Shown: in pieces, positions 35,484 through 44,290 of the stretch
How positions within the stretch are numbered: position 1 is the stretch's first letter
How the letters are laid out: each line of letters begins with the position of its first letter
Assembly: GCF_018129965.1 (NCBI RefSeq)
Contig: NZ_JAFCKW010000005.1
Span: 88,088-152,087 of the forward strand
Reading direction: 5' to 3'
DNA from: Bradyrhizobium diazoefficiens
GTDB taxonomy: Bacteria > Pseudomonadota > Alphaproteobacteria > Rhizobiales > Xanthobacteraceae
Length of the DNA stretch: 64,000 nucleotides
Position numbers and translations under genes: made by a program
Notes under the pieces: generated by a model
Databases searched by the model: none
Told to the model about the DNA's origin: nothing
What the model saw: only the letters and a program-made list of their open reading frames with translations

Positions 35484-37550
35484 ATGCTGACGCCAACCGA
35501 TCCCGGAATACCGCTTTATCCTCATTTGCTATCTCCGCTGAAGGTCGGGCGAACCACGTTGCGTAACCGCATGATCATGGGGTCGATGCACACCCGCCTC
35601 GATATGGAGGAGAACGGCGTGCACAAGATGGCGGTTTTCCTTGCCGAGCGCGCCAAGGGGGAGGTCGGACTCATCATCACCGGTGGCTATGCGCCCAACA
35701 CCGCGGGTCTGATCGAGCCTGGGGGACCGATGTTGACCGAACGTGCGCAAGCACTTGAACTTCGCCGCATCACCGATGCCGTTCATCAGCACGGCGGCAA
35801 AATCTGCATGCAGGTGCTGCATTCGGGCCGATATTCCAAGCAACAGGACTGCGTCGGTCCTTCCGACATCCCGACCCGCATCAATCGGTTTCCCCCGCGC
35901 GCGATGACTGGGGCAGAGATTGAACAGACGATCTCGGATTACGTGCGCTGCGCGCTGCTCGCCAAGGAGGCCGGGTTCGATGGCATTGAGATCATGGGGT
36001 CGGAAGGTTACCTCATCAATCAGTTCGCGGTGCTGCGAACCAACAACCGTACCGACGAGTGGGGCGGATCGGAGGAGAACCGCCATCGGCTCGCGGTGGA
36101 ACTCGTCAAACGCTCGCGAAGCGCCACCGGCGACGACTTCATCATTGTCTACCGAATCTCGGCGTTGGACCTCGTCGAAGGAGGTGCAACCGGCGAGGAG
36201 ATCGATCGGCTTGCCCAACGGGTCGAGGCCGCGGGCGCCGACATTCTCAACACCGGTATCGGCTGGCATGAAGCGCGCGTTCCCACGATCGCTTACGTCA
36301 TTCCGCGCGGCGCATGGCGTTTTGCGGCATCGCGTCTGAAGAAAGCGATCAGGATTCCGGTAGTGGCATCAAATCGCATTAATACGCCGGATACCGCAGA
36401 AGAAATTCTAGCGGCGGGGGATAGCGACCTAATATCGATGGCCCGCCCGATGCTGGCCGATCCGCACTTCGCCAGGAAGGTGCGGGAGGGCAACGCCGGC
36501 AAAATCAACATCTGCATTGCCTGCAATCAGGCCTGCCTCGACCTGATCTTTTCCGAGCGGACCGCGAGTTGCCTGGTTAATCCGCGTGCCTGCCGCGAGA
36601 CTGAGTTTGAGGACGGCCCGGCTCAGACCTCGCGCAGGATCGCAGTGATTGGCGCAGGCGCGGGCGGTCTCGCAGCTGCCGCGGAAGCCAGCCGACGCGG
36701 GCACAAGGTAACCCTGTTTGAGGCCGCTGATCGCATAGGCGGGCAACTCAACCTTGCCCGAGCAGTCCCGGGCAAGGTCGAGTTCGACGAAATGCTGAGT
36801 TATTACAGCGGCCAAATCGCCGATGGCGGCGTCGATCTCCGGCTGAATTCGGCGCCGGCGGTCATTGACCTGAAAGATGCACGGTTCGATGCCGTCGTTG
36901 TCGCCTGTGGTGTCCATCCTCGCGTCCCGGAGATTCAAGGCATCAATCATTCGAAGGTGATATTTTATAACGATCTATTGAGTGGCAAACGCCACGCGGG
37001 GCGGCGAGTGGCCATCATCGGCGCTGGAGGTATCGGTTTCGATGTCGCGGAATACCTCTGCCATTCGCAGCCTGATGAACCGCCAAAATCACGGGCGATG
37101 GATATTCGTGAGTTTCAGCAGGAGTGGAATGTCGATGCCAGCCTTACGAAAGCTGGAGGGCTATCGGGCGATCCGCTGGCGCCAAAGCCAAGTCCGCGCG
37201 AAATTACGATGCTGCAGCGCAAGAAGACGCGGCCTGGCCTCGGTCTCGGCGTCTCGACGGGTTGGATCCTGCGTAGCAGTCTTGAAAAACGCGGAGTCAA
37301 GATTGTCGGAGGGGTGACCTATCAGCGAATCGATGATCTCGGGTTGCATTTCGTGGTCGACGGCGAGCCAAGTACGCTCGCCGTCGATACGATCGTAATT
37401 TGCGCCGGCCAAGTATCCAACCGCGACATGCTTGCCGAACTGCTCGAGACCGGAATCGAGACGCATGTCATCGGCGGCGCCAAGGAAGCTTTCGAACTCG
37501 ACGCGATGCGCGCGGTCGAGGAGGGCGCGCGGATCGCGCAAGCGCTTTGA
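35484..37550 (+). CDS. NADH:flavin oxidoreductase / 2,4-dienoyl-CoA reductase-like iron-sulfur flavoprotein
   Basis: This 688-residue protein has the FadH/BaiCD layout: an FMN TIM barrel (LLSPLKVGRTTLRNRMIMGSM, GFDGIEIMGSEGYL), a cysteine cluster near residues 343-372 (CIACNQACLDLIF with later cysteines) for a 4Fe-4S centre, and an FAD/NAD domain with GAGAGGLAAAAEA and GAGGIGFDVAEYL. Such enzymes reduce conjugated dienoyl-CoA or enone double bonds. It is the first gene of a forward operon with an SDR 18 bases downstream. In this island it could remove a ring or chain double bond that blocks beta-oxidation. Confidence 0.92.
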   Translation: MLTPTDPGIPLYPHLLSPLKVGRTTLRNRMIMGSMHTRLDMEENGVHKMAVFLAERAKGEVGLIITGGYAPNTAGLIEPGGPMLTERAQALELRRITDAVHQHGGKICMQVLHSGRYSKQQDCVGPSDIPTRINRFPPRAMTGAEIEQTISDYVRCALLAKEAGFDGIEIMGSEGYLINQFAVLRTNNRTDEWGGSEENRHRLAVELVKRSRSATGDDFIIVYRISALDLVEGGATGEEIDRLAQRVEAAGADILNTGIGWHEARVPTIAYVIPRGAWRFAASRLKKAIRIPVVASNRINTPDTAEEILAAGDSDLISMARPMLADPHFARKVREGNAGKINICIACNQACLDLIFSERTASCLVNPRACRETEFEDGPAQTSRRIAVIGAGAGGLAAAAEASRRGHKVTLFEAADRIGGQLNLARAVPGKVEFDEMLSYYSGQIADGGVDLRLNSAPAVIDLKDARFDAVVVACGVHPRVPEIQGINHSKVIFYNDLLSGKRHAGRRVAIIGAGGIGFDVAEYLCHSQPDEPPKSRAMDIREFQQEWNVDASLTKAGGLSGDPLAPKPSPREITMLQRKKTRPGLGLGVSTGWILRSSLEKRGVKIVGGVTYQRIDDLGLHFVVDGEPSTLAVDTIVICAGQVSNRDMLAELLETGIETHVIGGAKEAFELDAMRAVEEGARIAQAL

Positions 37551-37568
37551 AGGGGGTGGGAGCCTGAG

Positions 37569-38441
37569 ATGAGTTCGCAAAGTAGCCGGCCGAGTTACGG
37601 GTTCACCGACGACGAGCTCTCCACGATCCCGACAGTGTACCGACCCGATCTGTTCGCCGGCCAGACCATCATCGTCAGCGGCGCGGGGAGCGGACTCGGG
37701 AAGGCGATCGCATTCCTGTTTGCGAGGCTTGGCGCCAATCTGGCAATCTGCGGGCGCGATGCTGAGAAGCTCGCCCGCGTCATACCGGTTCTAGAGGGCC
37801 TCGGCGCCCGCGTCTTCAGCAGAAGTCTCACGATCCGCGATCCCGATCAAGTCAACGAATTCGTCAAAGACGTCTGGGATCATTTCGGCCGTCTCGATGT
37901 GATGGTCAACAATGCTGGTGGACAGTTCGCCCAGATGGCCATTGACTTCAAGCCAAAGGGCTGGAACGCAGTGATCGACACCAATTTGAATGGATCGTGG
38001 TGGATGATGCAAGCCGCGGCGCGCGAATGGATCGATCGCGGCAAGACCGGTAATATCGTCAATATTGTCGCGTTGATCTGGCGAGGCCTGCCAGGGATGG
38101 CGCACACTGTCGCGGCGCGCGCCGGCGTGATTTATGCGTCCAAGACCGTCGCGGTCGAATGGGCGCCGCACGGCATCCGGGTGAACTGTGTCGCGCCGGG
38201 CGTCAATGAAACCACGGCATTTGGCCGCTATGTTCCGGAAGGCTCCGCGACCTACAAGGAAGCGAATCCCATGAAACGGCACGGCGACGCCTGGGATATC
38301 GCCGAGGCCTGCGTTTATCTCGCGGCGCCGTCCGGGAAATTCATCACGGGCGAAACGCTTTCGGTAGACGGCGGGCAGCAAATGTGGGGCGATCCGTGGC
38401 CTGCCGGACGTCCGGAATATTTTCGCATTGGTCAGACGTAA
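37569..38441 (+). CDS. Short-chain dehydrogenase/reductase of the 2,4-dienoyl/enoyl-CoA reductase (DECR/PECR) type
   Basis: This 290-residue SDR has SGAGSGLG (cofactor loop), MVNNAGGQFAQMA and GETLSVDGGQQMWG. The standard YxxxK is not present: that segment reads HTVAARAGVIYASKTVAVEW, as in peroxisomal enoyl-CoA and dienoyl-CoA reductases (AARAGV). A reductive role on an unsaturated acyl-CoA is thus more likely than an ordinary alcohol dehydrogenase. GGGGGTGGGAG precedes the ATG. It follows the FadH-like gene in the same operon. Confidence 0.88.
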   Translation: MSSQSSRPSYGFTDDELSTIPTVYRPDLFAGQTIIVSGAGSGLGKAIAFLFARLGANLAICGRDAEKLARVIPVLEGLGARVFSRSLTIRDPDQVNEFVKDVWDHFGRLDVMVNNAGGQFAQMAIDFKPKGWNAVIDTNLNGSWWMMQAAAREWIDRGKTGNIVNIVALIWRGLPGMAHTVAARAGVIYASKTVAVEWAPHGIRVNCVAPGVNETTAFGRYVPEGSATYKEANPMKRHGDAWDIAEACVYLAAPSGKFITGETLSVDGGQQMWGDPWPAGRPEYFRIGQT

Positions 38442-38454
38442 ACAAGCTCCCGAA

Positions 38455-38468
38455 ATCGAATATTCGAT
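38455..38468. repeat. Perfect 14-base palindrome between convergent SDR genes
   Basis: ATCGAATATTCGAT is fully self-complementary and lies 14 bases after the stop of the forward SDR and before the stop of the reverse SDR (38502). It may be a weak terminator or a protein-binding site. Confidence 0.35.
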
Positions 38469-38501
38469 ATGCCACCACAGCGTTAGCGATTCTGACCGCT
38501 A

Positions 38502-39353
38502 CTACAATCCTGCATCGCCGCGTTCGCGTTTGGCAAATTTAACGGCGTCGATCATGTCGCGGGCGTCGTGGGCAAGGTGTAGCGTCTCGCCGCCATCGAT
38601 GTACCAGTCCTCGCCGGTGACGAATTGACCGAGCGACGAGGACAGAAAAATGATTGCTGCAGAAATATCCTCGACGCTGCCCATGCGTCCCAGCACGTTA
38701 CGGTTGAGCCTGACCCAGTCGTCCGGCGGTATCGGATAGCGGCCAAGCGCCTCAGTTTTGATGGTTCCGGGTGCGACGCAGTTTAGGCGAATACCGAACT
38801 CGGCCCACTCGTAGGCGAGCGTTCGCATCATCGCAGTAACGCCGCCGCGCGCTGCCGCAGTATGCACGAAGCCGCCAAGGCCGCTGCGGATACAGGCGGT
38901 TACGAACACAATCGATCCGCCATGCGCCAACATGAAATGGTCCGCGGCAGCCTTGGTTACCTGCCACGAGCCGATCAGGTTGTTGCGGATCACGGTCTCA
39001 AAGCCCTTGTTGCTGAGTTCGCGGGCTGGCGTCACGAATTGTCCGCCGGCATTATTGACGAGGATATTGAGCCCGCCGAACTCGGCTTTGATCTTCTGCA
39101 TCGCGCGTTCGATCAGGTCGGGCTCGCGAATGTCCGCCGACACGGCAAAGGCCTCGCCACCCGCGTCGCGGATTACCTTTGCGGTGCTCTCTATCGGATC
39201 GATGCGGCGGCCGAGAACGGCGATGCGGGCCCCGCAGCGCGCCATCTCAATGGCCGTGGCGCGGCCCATTCCTGTGCCGCCGCCGGTGACGAGTGCGACC
39301 TGACCCTTGAGAAGGTCCGGCGCGAAGCGCGTTTTTGAAGGACTTTCGTGCAT
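38502..39353 (-). CDS. Short-chain dehydrogenase/reductase, DECR/PECR type, paralogue of the neighbour
   Basis: This SDR of about 283 residues has TGGGTGMGRA, LVNNAGGQFVTPA and GEDWYIDGGETLH. As in its convergent neighbour, YxxxK is replaced: the segment reads FVHTAAARGGVTAMMRTLAYEW. Both proteins share NNAGGQF and HTxAARxGV, which marks them as one subfamily. ATG at 39353 has GGGA seven bases upstream; ATG at 39365 is possible. It is divergent from the crotonase at 39441 across the perfect operator. Confidence 0.87.
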   Translation of the reverse strand: MHESPSKTRFAPDLLKGQVALVTGGGTGMGRATAIEMARCGARIAVLGRRIDPIESTAKVIRDAGGEAFAVSADIREPDLIERAMQKIKAEFGGLNILVNNAGGQFVTPARELSNKGFETVIRNNLIGSWQVTKAAADHFMLAHGGSIVFVTACIRSGLGGFVHTAAARGGVTAMMRTLAYEWAEFGIRLNCVAPGTIKTEALGRYPIPPDDWVRLNRNVLGRMGSVEDISAAIIFLSSSLGQFVTGEDWYIDGGETLHLAHDARDMIDAVKFAKRERGDAGL

Positions 39354-39401
39354 CACCAATCCCATGCCTGAAAATGCTTTTGCGTTCGGTCAGGTTTAGG
39401 A

Positions 39402-39423
39402 TATTCTAACATACGTTAGAATA
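39402..39423. promoter_or_regulatory. Perfect 22-base operator palindrome (best copy of the island dyad)
   Basis: Arms TATTCTAAC and GTTAGAATA are exact reverse complements around ATAC. The site occupies the 87-base gap between the divergent SDR (39353) and crotonase (39441) starts. As the most symmetric copy it best defines the regulator's recognition sequence. Confidence 0.68.
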
Positions 39424-39440
39424 CATAAAAAGGCAGATCG

Positions 39441-40226
39441 ATGTCAGACAATGAACCTATTCGTTACTCGGTCGAGGATGGCATCGCGACGATTACCATC
39501 GATCGGCCCGCGCGTAAGAACGCCTTGTCGGTTGAGGCGATGAACGGTTTGACCAATGCCTGGGAGCGTGTCGAACGGGATTCCCAGGCGAGGGTGGTGA
39601 TCCTGACCTCGGCTGACTGCGGCGTATTCTCCGCCGGTCTGGACCTCAGGCAGGCAGCCGAGATCAGGGCGCGTGACGGTGTCGATATACTGACCCTGAT
39701 GCGCGATCCGATGCAAACGGCCATGCGCACCGTTTCAAAGCCAATCATCGCGGCGATGACTGGGTCGCTGATGGCGGGCGGGATGCTGCTGGCGCTTAAG
39801 TGCGACCTTAGGATAGGCTTACGCGGAACACGAGCCGGGATTACCGAGGTCAAGATGGGGCGGGGATCGCCGTGGGCGGTGCCGCTGCTCTGGATGTTGC
39901 CGCAACCGGTGCTGATGGAACTCGTCTTGACCGGCGAGACCCTGCCGATCGAGCGGCTCGCGGAATATGGCTTCGTCAATTATCTGGAAGAAACACCCGA
40001 CGCTGTTCGTGCGAGTGCATTGCAGCTTGCGCGCAAGATTGTGGAAGGCGCACCATTGTCGGTGAGGGCGGCCAAGGCCAGCGTGTTGGCCGCGATGGAC
40101 CTCGGCTGCGAGAAGGGACTCGTTGAGGCCAACCGGCTTCATGTCGAAACCTACGCAAGCCTCGATGCCATTGAAGGCCCGAGAGCCTTTGCCGAGAAAC
40201 GCAAACCGGTGTGGCAAGGTAAATAA
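39441..40226 (+). CDS. Crotonase-family protein (enoyl-CoA hydratase/isomerase)
   Basis: This 261-residue crotonase has FSAGLDLRQAAE and the C-terminus AFAEKRKPVWQGK. The first catalytic position reads AGGMLLALKCDL without the glutamate, while the second keeps one (AGITEVKMGRGS). One-glutamate crotonases are often isomerases or use a modified mechanism. The ATG has AAGG a few bases upstream and the operator 18 bases upstream. It is first in a forward operon with the acyl-CoA dehydrogenase at 40334. Confidence 0.88.
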   Translation: MSDNEPIRYSVEDGIATITIDRPARKNALSVEAMNGLTNAWERVERDSQARVVILTSADCGVFSAGLDLRQAAEIRARDGVDILTLMRDPMQTAMRTVSKPIIAAMTGSLMAGGMLLALKCDLRIGLRGTRAGITEVKMGRGSPWAVPLLWMLPQPVLMELVLTGETLPIERLAEYGFVNYLEETPDAVRASALQLARKIVEGAPLSVRAAKASVLAAMDLGCEKGLVEANRLHVETYASLDAIEGPRAFAEKRKPVWQGK

Positions 40227-40333
40227 GGCAAGGCAGATGAGGATTGTGCCGAATGATATCCGCTTTCATGCTTTCAAGTCGATAGCGGATACCAATCCTT
40301 CCGACAATTTTTCCTTAGCCCGCAAGGTCAACG

Positions 40334-41506
40334 ATGAGCACACACCACGCCGGCACCCCGAATCGCTCGGCTTATTTCGGCGAAGAACATGAATTGCTGA
40401 GAGCCCAGCTACGGCGTTTCGTTGAAGAGGAGATCAAGCCACACGCGCTTCAATGGGAGCAGGATGGTATGGTGCCGCGCGACGTGCTGCGGCGCATGGG
40501 CGAGCTTGGCTTTCTCGGTATCCGCTATTCAGCGGAGTATGGCGGCTCCGACATGAACACGTTGGCCACCGTTGTTTTGGCCGAGGAACTGGGACGGTCA
40601 ACGTTTTCGGGAGTGGCGATCACGGTTCTGGTTCATACTGATATGGCGTCGGTGCACCTCTACAACGCCGGCTCGCAGGCATTGAAGGACCGCTTCATGC
40701 CGGATGTCATTGCGGGGAAGAAGATCGTCGCGGTCGGCGTCACCGAACCTGGCGCGGGCTCCGACGTGAAGGGCATTCGCACCACCGCGCGCCGCGAAGG
40801 CGATAGCTACGTGCTCAATGGCGCCAAGATGTTCATCACTAACGGTGTGCACGCCGATCTCTACTGCATCGCCGCGATTACCAATCCCGACATGCGGCCC
40901 TCGCAGCGCTTGTCAATGTTGCTCGTGGAGAAGGGAGCGCCTGGGCTTCGTGTCGGACGTGCCCTGGACAAGAAGGGGTGGCGGTCATCCGACACGGCGG
41001 AGTTGCTGTTCGAGGATTGCCGGATTCCCGCCACGAACCTGCTTGGCGAGGAAGGGCGCGGCTTCTACGCGATCATGCGAAATTTTCAGAACGAGCGGAT
41101 CGTGATCGGCGCGATGGCGATGGGCGAAGCACTAGCTGCGATTGAGATTACATTGGACTGGGTTACGCAGCGGCAGACCTTTGGCGCGCCGCTATGGTCC
41201 AGGCAAGCTATCCGTCATCGGCTGGCGATGCTGGCGGCCAAGGTCGAGGCAGGACGGCAACTTGTCTATCACGCAGCATGGCTGGTAACGCAGGGGATCG
41301 ATGCCACCAAGGAAGTATCGATGGTCAAGGCTTATTGCGGCGAGCTCGTCAACGAGGTGATGTACACATGCCTGCAGTTTCATGGCGGCATGGGTTACAT
41401 GCGCGAGAGTACGATCGAGCGAATGTCACGCGACGCGCGCGTTCAGTCGATCGGTGGCGGTGCCACCGAGGTGATGCTGGAGGAGGTTGCCAAGCGAATG
41501 CGTTAA
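40334..41506 (+). CDS. Acyl-CoA dehydrogenase (AcdA/AtuF type)
   Basis: This 390-residue flavoprotein has GFLGIRYSAEYGGSDMNT, GVTEPGAGSDVKGIRT, MFITNG and FHGGMGYMRESTIERMSRDARVQSIGGGATEVM. The MCAD-position glutamate is glycine (IGGGATE), while the helix-G pair NERIVIGAM supplies the alternative base used by isovaleryl- and long-chain-type enzymes. It desaturates an acyl-CoA, perhaps branched, and reduces ETF. The gene ends 20 bases before the convergent TetR gene. Confidence 0.92.
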   Translation: MSTHHAGTPNRSAYFGEEHELLRAQLRRFVEEEIKPHALQWEQDGMVPRDVLRRMGELGFLGIRYSAEYGGSDMNTLATVVLAEELGRSTFSGVAITVLVHTDMASVHLYNAGSQALKDRFMPDVIAGKKIVAVGVTEPGAGSDVKGIRTTARREGDSYVLNGAKMFITNGVHADLYCIAAITNPDMRPSQRLSMLLVEKGAPGLRVGRALDKKGWRSSDTAELLFEDCRIPATNLLGEEGRGFYAIMRNFQNERIVIGAMAMGEALAAIEITLDWVTQRQTFGAPLWSRQAIRHRLAMLAAKVEAGRQLVYHAAWLVTQGIDATKEVSMVKAYCGELVNEVMYTCLQFHGGMGYMRESTIERMSRDARVQSIGGGATEVMLEEVAKRMR

Positions 41507-41525
41507 AGCCGCACACAATCGGTCG

Positions 41526-42167
41526 TTAGTGTGGCAAAATACCATTGAAGATTAACAACGTGGTGCGGTCCGCCAAGTCTTGCACCGAGCTATTTTTTCG
41601 CGCATCAAACCACTCAACTGTCCAATTCATAGCACCAAGAATAAACCTGCGTAGGGGAACAATCAATATCTCCGGGCGGATTTCGCCGGCACGCTGCGCA
41701 TCCACCAGCATGTCATCCCAATATTTGCCATAGGCGCGGCGCAGTGGACGATGTCGCTTCTTGATGCGTTCGGGCAACTGCCCGTAGACACGCATATTGG
41801 CGGAGGTATAGTCGCTCTCTTGCAGCAGGGTGACGAGATGAGCTTTGATCGCGGCGCTGATCTTGTTCCGGTGCGACCCCTTGCCAAGGTCATTCACGCT
41901 TGCCTTTACTGCATCGAATATGCGTTGCAACCCGAGTTCGAGGATTTCGTCCAATATCGCGGTTTTCGAATCAAAGTGGTAATAGATGCTGCCTGCCTTC
42001 ATTCCCGCCTTGTCAGCGATCTGTCGAAGTGTGGTTGCGGAATAGCCCTGCTGCCGAAAAAGCTGTGCTGCGACCCGAAGGATAAGGTCACGTGAAACCT
42101 GCGATTTCGGCGGCACGGAAAGTGCGACTTTTTTACGCTTGGGCTCGCGCTTGGCAACCCGCTTCAT
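41526..42167 (-). CDS. TetR-family transcriptional regulator, candidate regulator of the island
   Basis: This 213-residue protein has a basic N-terminal tail, then the TetR helix-turn-helix AAQLFRQQGYSATTLRQIADKAGMKAGSIYYHFDSK (about 31-68) and a C-terminal ligand domain with FILGAMNWTVEWF, a feature of regulators that sense acyl-CoA esters (KstR2-like group). It is the only regulator in the catabolic island and lies next to genes preceded by the palindrome. It probably represses them until an acyl-CoA intermediate binds. No clear operator lies before its own start, so autoregulation is not evident. ATG at 42167 is preferred to TTG at 42185. Confidence 0.9.
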   Translation of the reverse strand: MKRVAKREPKRKKVALSVPPKSQVSRDLILRVAAQLFRQQGYSATTLRQIADKAGMKAGSIYYHFDSKTAILDEILELGLQRIFDAVKASVNDLGKGSHRNKISAAIKAHLVTLLQESDYTSANMRVYGQLPERIKKRHRPLRRAYGKYWDDMLVDAQRAGEIRPEILIVPLRRFILGAMNWTVEWFDARKNSSVQDLADRTTLLIFNGILPH

Positions 42168-42426
42168 TCCCGATGAAGATTTCAAATCTTGCTCGCTTAA
42201 ACCCGAATGGCATCACCGTACAAAGCCCAGCTTTTGCACCAGATGAGTAAGCCCTTGTAATAGACCAACAAGGCTGTTCGGGCAACATTGCGAAGCTCTG
42301 AAACTACTTTCAATGGGCGGCCAGAGAACGACTCGAACCTCGGACGATACATCATGACGATCCGACCGTAATAGACGGATCGGCCTCTTGCAAGCGAGCC
42401 GGGCCTTGTCCCATTGGTCTGGCCGG

Positions 42427-43662
42427 CTACAACTCGATATCGCCGGCCAGCAGCCGCTGGGCGATGGTGCGTGCCAGGATTTCGTTGGTGCCGTCGGCAA
42501 TGTTGATGATTCGCAAATCCTGCAAGGAATGGACGAGGCCCACCTCGTTGGTGAGGCCCATGGCGCCGTGGGCCTGTATCGCCTGATCGACGGCCCGATA
42601 GCCCACCTGTACGGCGTAGGCTTTGGCCATCGACAACTCCTTCACAGCCCGCTCGCCATGATCGAGCAGCATCGCGGCGTTGAGTCCCATCAGATGCGCG
42701 GCGTGAAGTTCAGTGGCGGCGCGCGCGAGCGGGAACGAGACGCCCTGATACTCGGCGATCTTGGCGCCGAACGCCTCACGCTGCTTCACATAGTCGAGCG
42801 CCTTCTCGAGCGCCCAGCGGCCCTGACCAACCGCACGCGCCGAGTTATAGATCCGCCCGAGCGAAACGCCATAAAGCGCGAGCTTGAAGCCATCGTCGAG
42901 CGTGCCGACGAGTTGCCATGGTTCAACCCTGATGTTCTCAAGCACCAGCGCGCCTTCATGACCGCCGGGATGACCGAAGAGCCGCACCACGCTTTCAACT
43001 TCAAAACCCTCGGCGTCGGTAGGCACCAGAAAGCCGCTGATCCCGCCGGCTTTTCGCTGCGCCTTGCCCGGATCGGTGACGGCAAACACGATGCACCATT
43101 CCGCGGTGGGCGAGTTCGTGGTCCAGAGTTTCCGGCCGGTGATGCGCCAGCCGTCTCCATCGTTCACCGCGCGGGTCTTTATCATGCTGGCGTCCGAGCC
43201 CGCGCCTGGTTCCGACAGTCCGAAACACATCGAGGTGCGTCCCGTGACCATTGCGTCGAGACAGCGCGCCTGCGCCTCCGACGTCGCCTGCGTCAGCATT
43301 GCGCTCGGCCCAAAGGCCCAATGAGCGATCACCCAGGGCGTCAGGATCGAATGGCCGCCGATTCGTCGGTAGACAGCCTCCCAGGCGACGTAATAGGCAA
43401 GATGTCCGAGCCCGCCGCCGCCAATCGCGGCTGGCGCACACATCGCGTAGTAACCTGCCGCGGCGGACGCCATGCGCACCTCGCGGATCAGCGCGCGCAC
43501 CTCCGGCGCATAACGCCCGTCGGCAGCATAGGTGAGGCGCGGATCATTGAGCAGCGCGTGGTTGCGCTCCAGGCGCGGGAGAACCTCGGCTTCGACAAAC
43601 CGCATGACCCCATCGCGCACCGCAACCACGTCTTCGGGAAGCTGAAAGCCGATTGCGCTCAT
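42427..43662 (-). CDS. Acyl-CoA dehydrogenase (CaiA/long-chain type)
   Basis: This 411-residue flavoprotein has GLSEPGAGSDASMIKT, LWTTNSPTAEW and HGAMGLTNEVGLVHSLQDLRIINIADGTNEI. The catalytic position in the last motif is aspartate (ADGT) rather than glutamate. Size and sequence fit the family annotated as acyl-CoA dehydrogenases acting on bulky CoA esters. No palindrome is seen upstream; a broken IS91-type transposase starts about 35 bases from its 5' end, so its own promoter may have been disturbed. The 240 bases on its 3' side hold no recognised gene. Confidence 0.9.
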   Translation of the reverse strand: MSAIGFQLPEDVVAVRDGVMRFVEAEVLPRLERNHALLNDPRLTYAADGRYAPEVRALIREVRMASAAAGYYAMCAPAAIGGGGLGHLAYYVAWEAVYRRIGGHSILTPWVIAHWAFGPSAMLTQATSEAQARCLDAMVTGRTSMCFGLSEPGAGSDASMIKTRAVNDGDGWRITGRKLWTTNSPTAEWCIVFAVTDPGKAQRKAGGISGFLVPTDAEGFEVESVVRLFGHPGGHEGALVLENIRVEPWQLVGTLDDGFKLALYGVSLGRIYNSARAVGQGRWALEKALDYVKQREAFGAKIAEYQGVSFPLARAATELHAAHLMGLNAAMLLDHGERAVKELSMAKAYAVQVGYRAVDQAIQAHGAMGLTNEVGLVHSLQDLRIINIADGTNEILARTIAQRLLAGDIEL

Positions 43663-43696
43663 GTTATCATCTCCGTGTTGAGCCTAGGACGGCTGC

Positions 43697-44290
43697 GGGT
43701 GAAACTTCTTCCTGGCCGTCAAACCGCTGTTCAGACTGTTTCGCACACTTTTCCTCAAACGTCTGTCAGCAGCCTTCAGCGTCGGCGCCTTACGTTCTTC
43801 GGTGACCTTGGGTCTCTGGCCGCGCTCGATGCCTTCAGGGGTTGCATCACTGCCATGCAACGCATCAACTGGGTCATCTACGCCAAGCGACCCTTCGGCG
43901 ACCCCACACAGGTCCTGGCCTATCTCGTCCGCTACACCCATCGCGTTGCGATCGCCTACAGCCGGCTCGTCGCTTTCGACGACGATCATGTCGCCTTTAC
44001 CTGGAAGGACTATCGCCAAAACAGCGCAACAAAAATCATGAAGCTCAGGCCCGACGAGTTCATTCGCCGCTTCCTTCTTCATACGCTGCCCGACGGGTTC
44101 CACCGCATCCGCCACTTCGGCTTCATGGCCAACCGCCACCGCGCCGCCAAGCTTGCCCTTTGCCGCTCCATTCTTAATCATGAGCGGACAGCGCAAAACA
44201 ATAGCGAGCCGTTGCACGTGGATTCGAGCGCTCAGACCTGGGCCGAGGTTCCCGCCTCTCCTGATTGTGGTGGCGTCATGCGCATCATCG
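43697..44290 (+). pseudogene. IS91-family transposase remnant, truncated and frameshifted
   Basis: The forward strand encodes the C-terminal half of an IS91/IS801-type rolling-circle transposase: WVIYAKRPFGDPTQVLAYLVRYTHRVAIAYSRL, VAFTWKDYRQNS and GFHRIRHFGFMANRHRAAKL. Upstream, the related stretch FFLAVKPLFRLFRTLFLKRL lies in another frame, and the switch is near GGCGCCTTACGTTCTTC (about 43785). The N-terminal zinc and catalytic tyrosine regions are missing. It is therefore a dead 3' fragment inserted beside the acyl-CoA dehydrogenase. Confidence 0.82.

Noticed and set aside
41507..41530. CACAC/GTGTG inverted repeat between the acyl-CoA dehydrogenase and TetR stops, as a terminator.
   Set aside because: Stem is short and interrupted, with no T run; not listed as a feature.
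42325..42345. A reverse-strand GGTTCGAGTC sequence resembling a tRNA T-arm, hinting at a tRNA gene or integration site.
   Set aside because: The flanking bases do not form the T stem and no acceptor stem, anticodon arm or CCA end can be placed.
42388..43690. A 708-codon forward frame that runs through the acyl-CoA dehydrogenase and into the IS91 fragment.
   Set aside because: Only its 3' part (from about 43785) is meaningful as transposase; the 5' part is antisense to the dehydrogenase gene.
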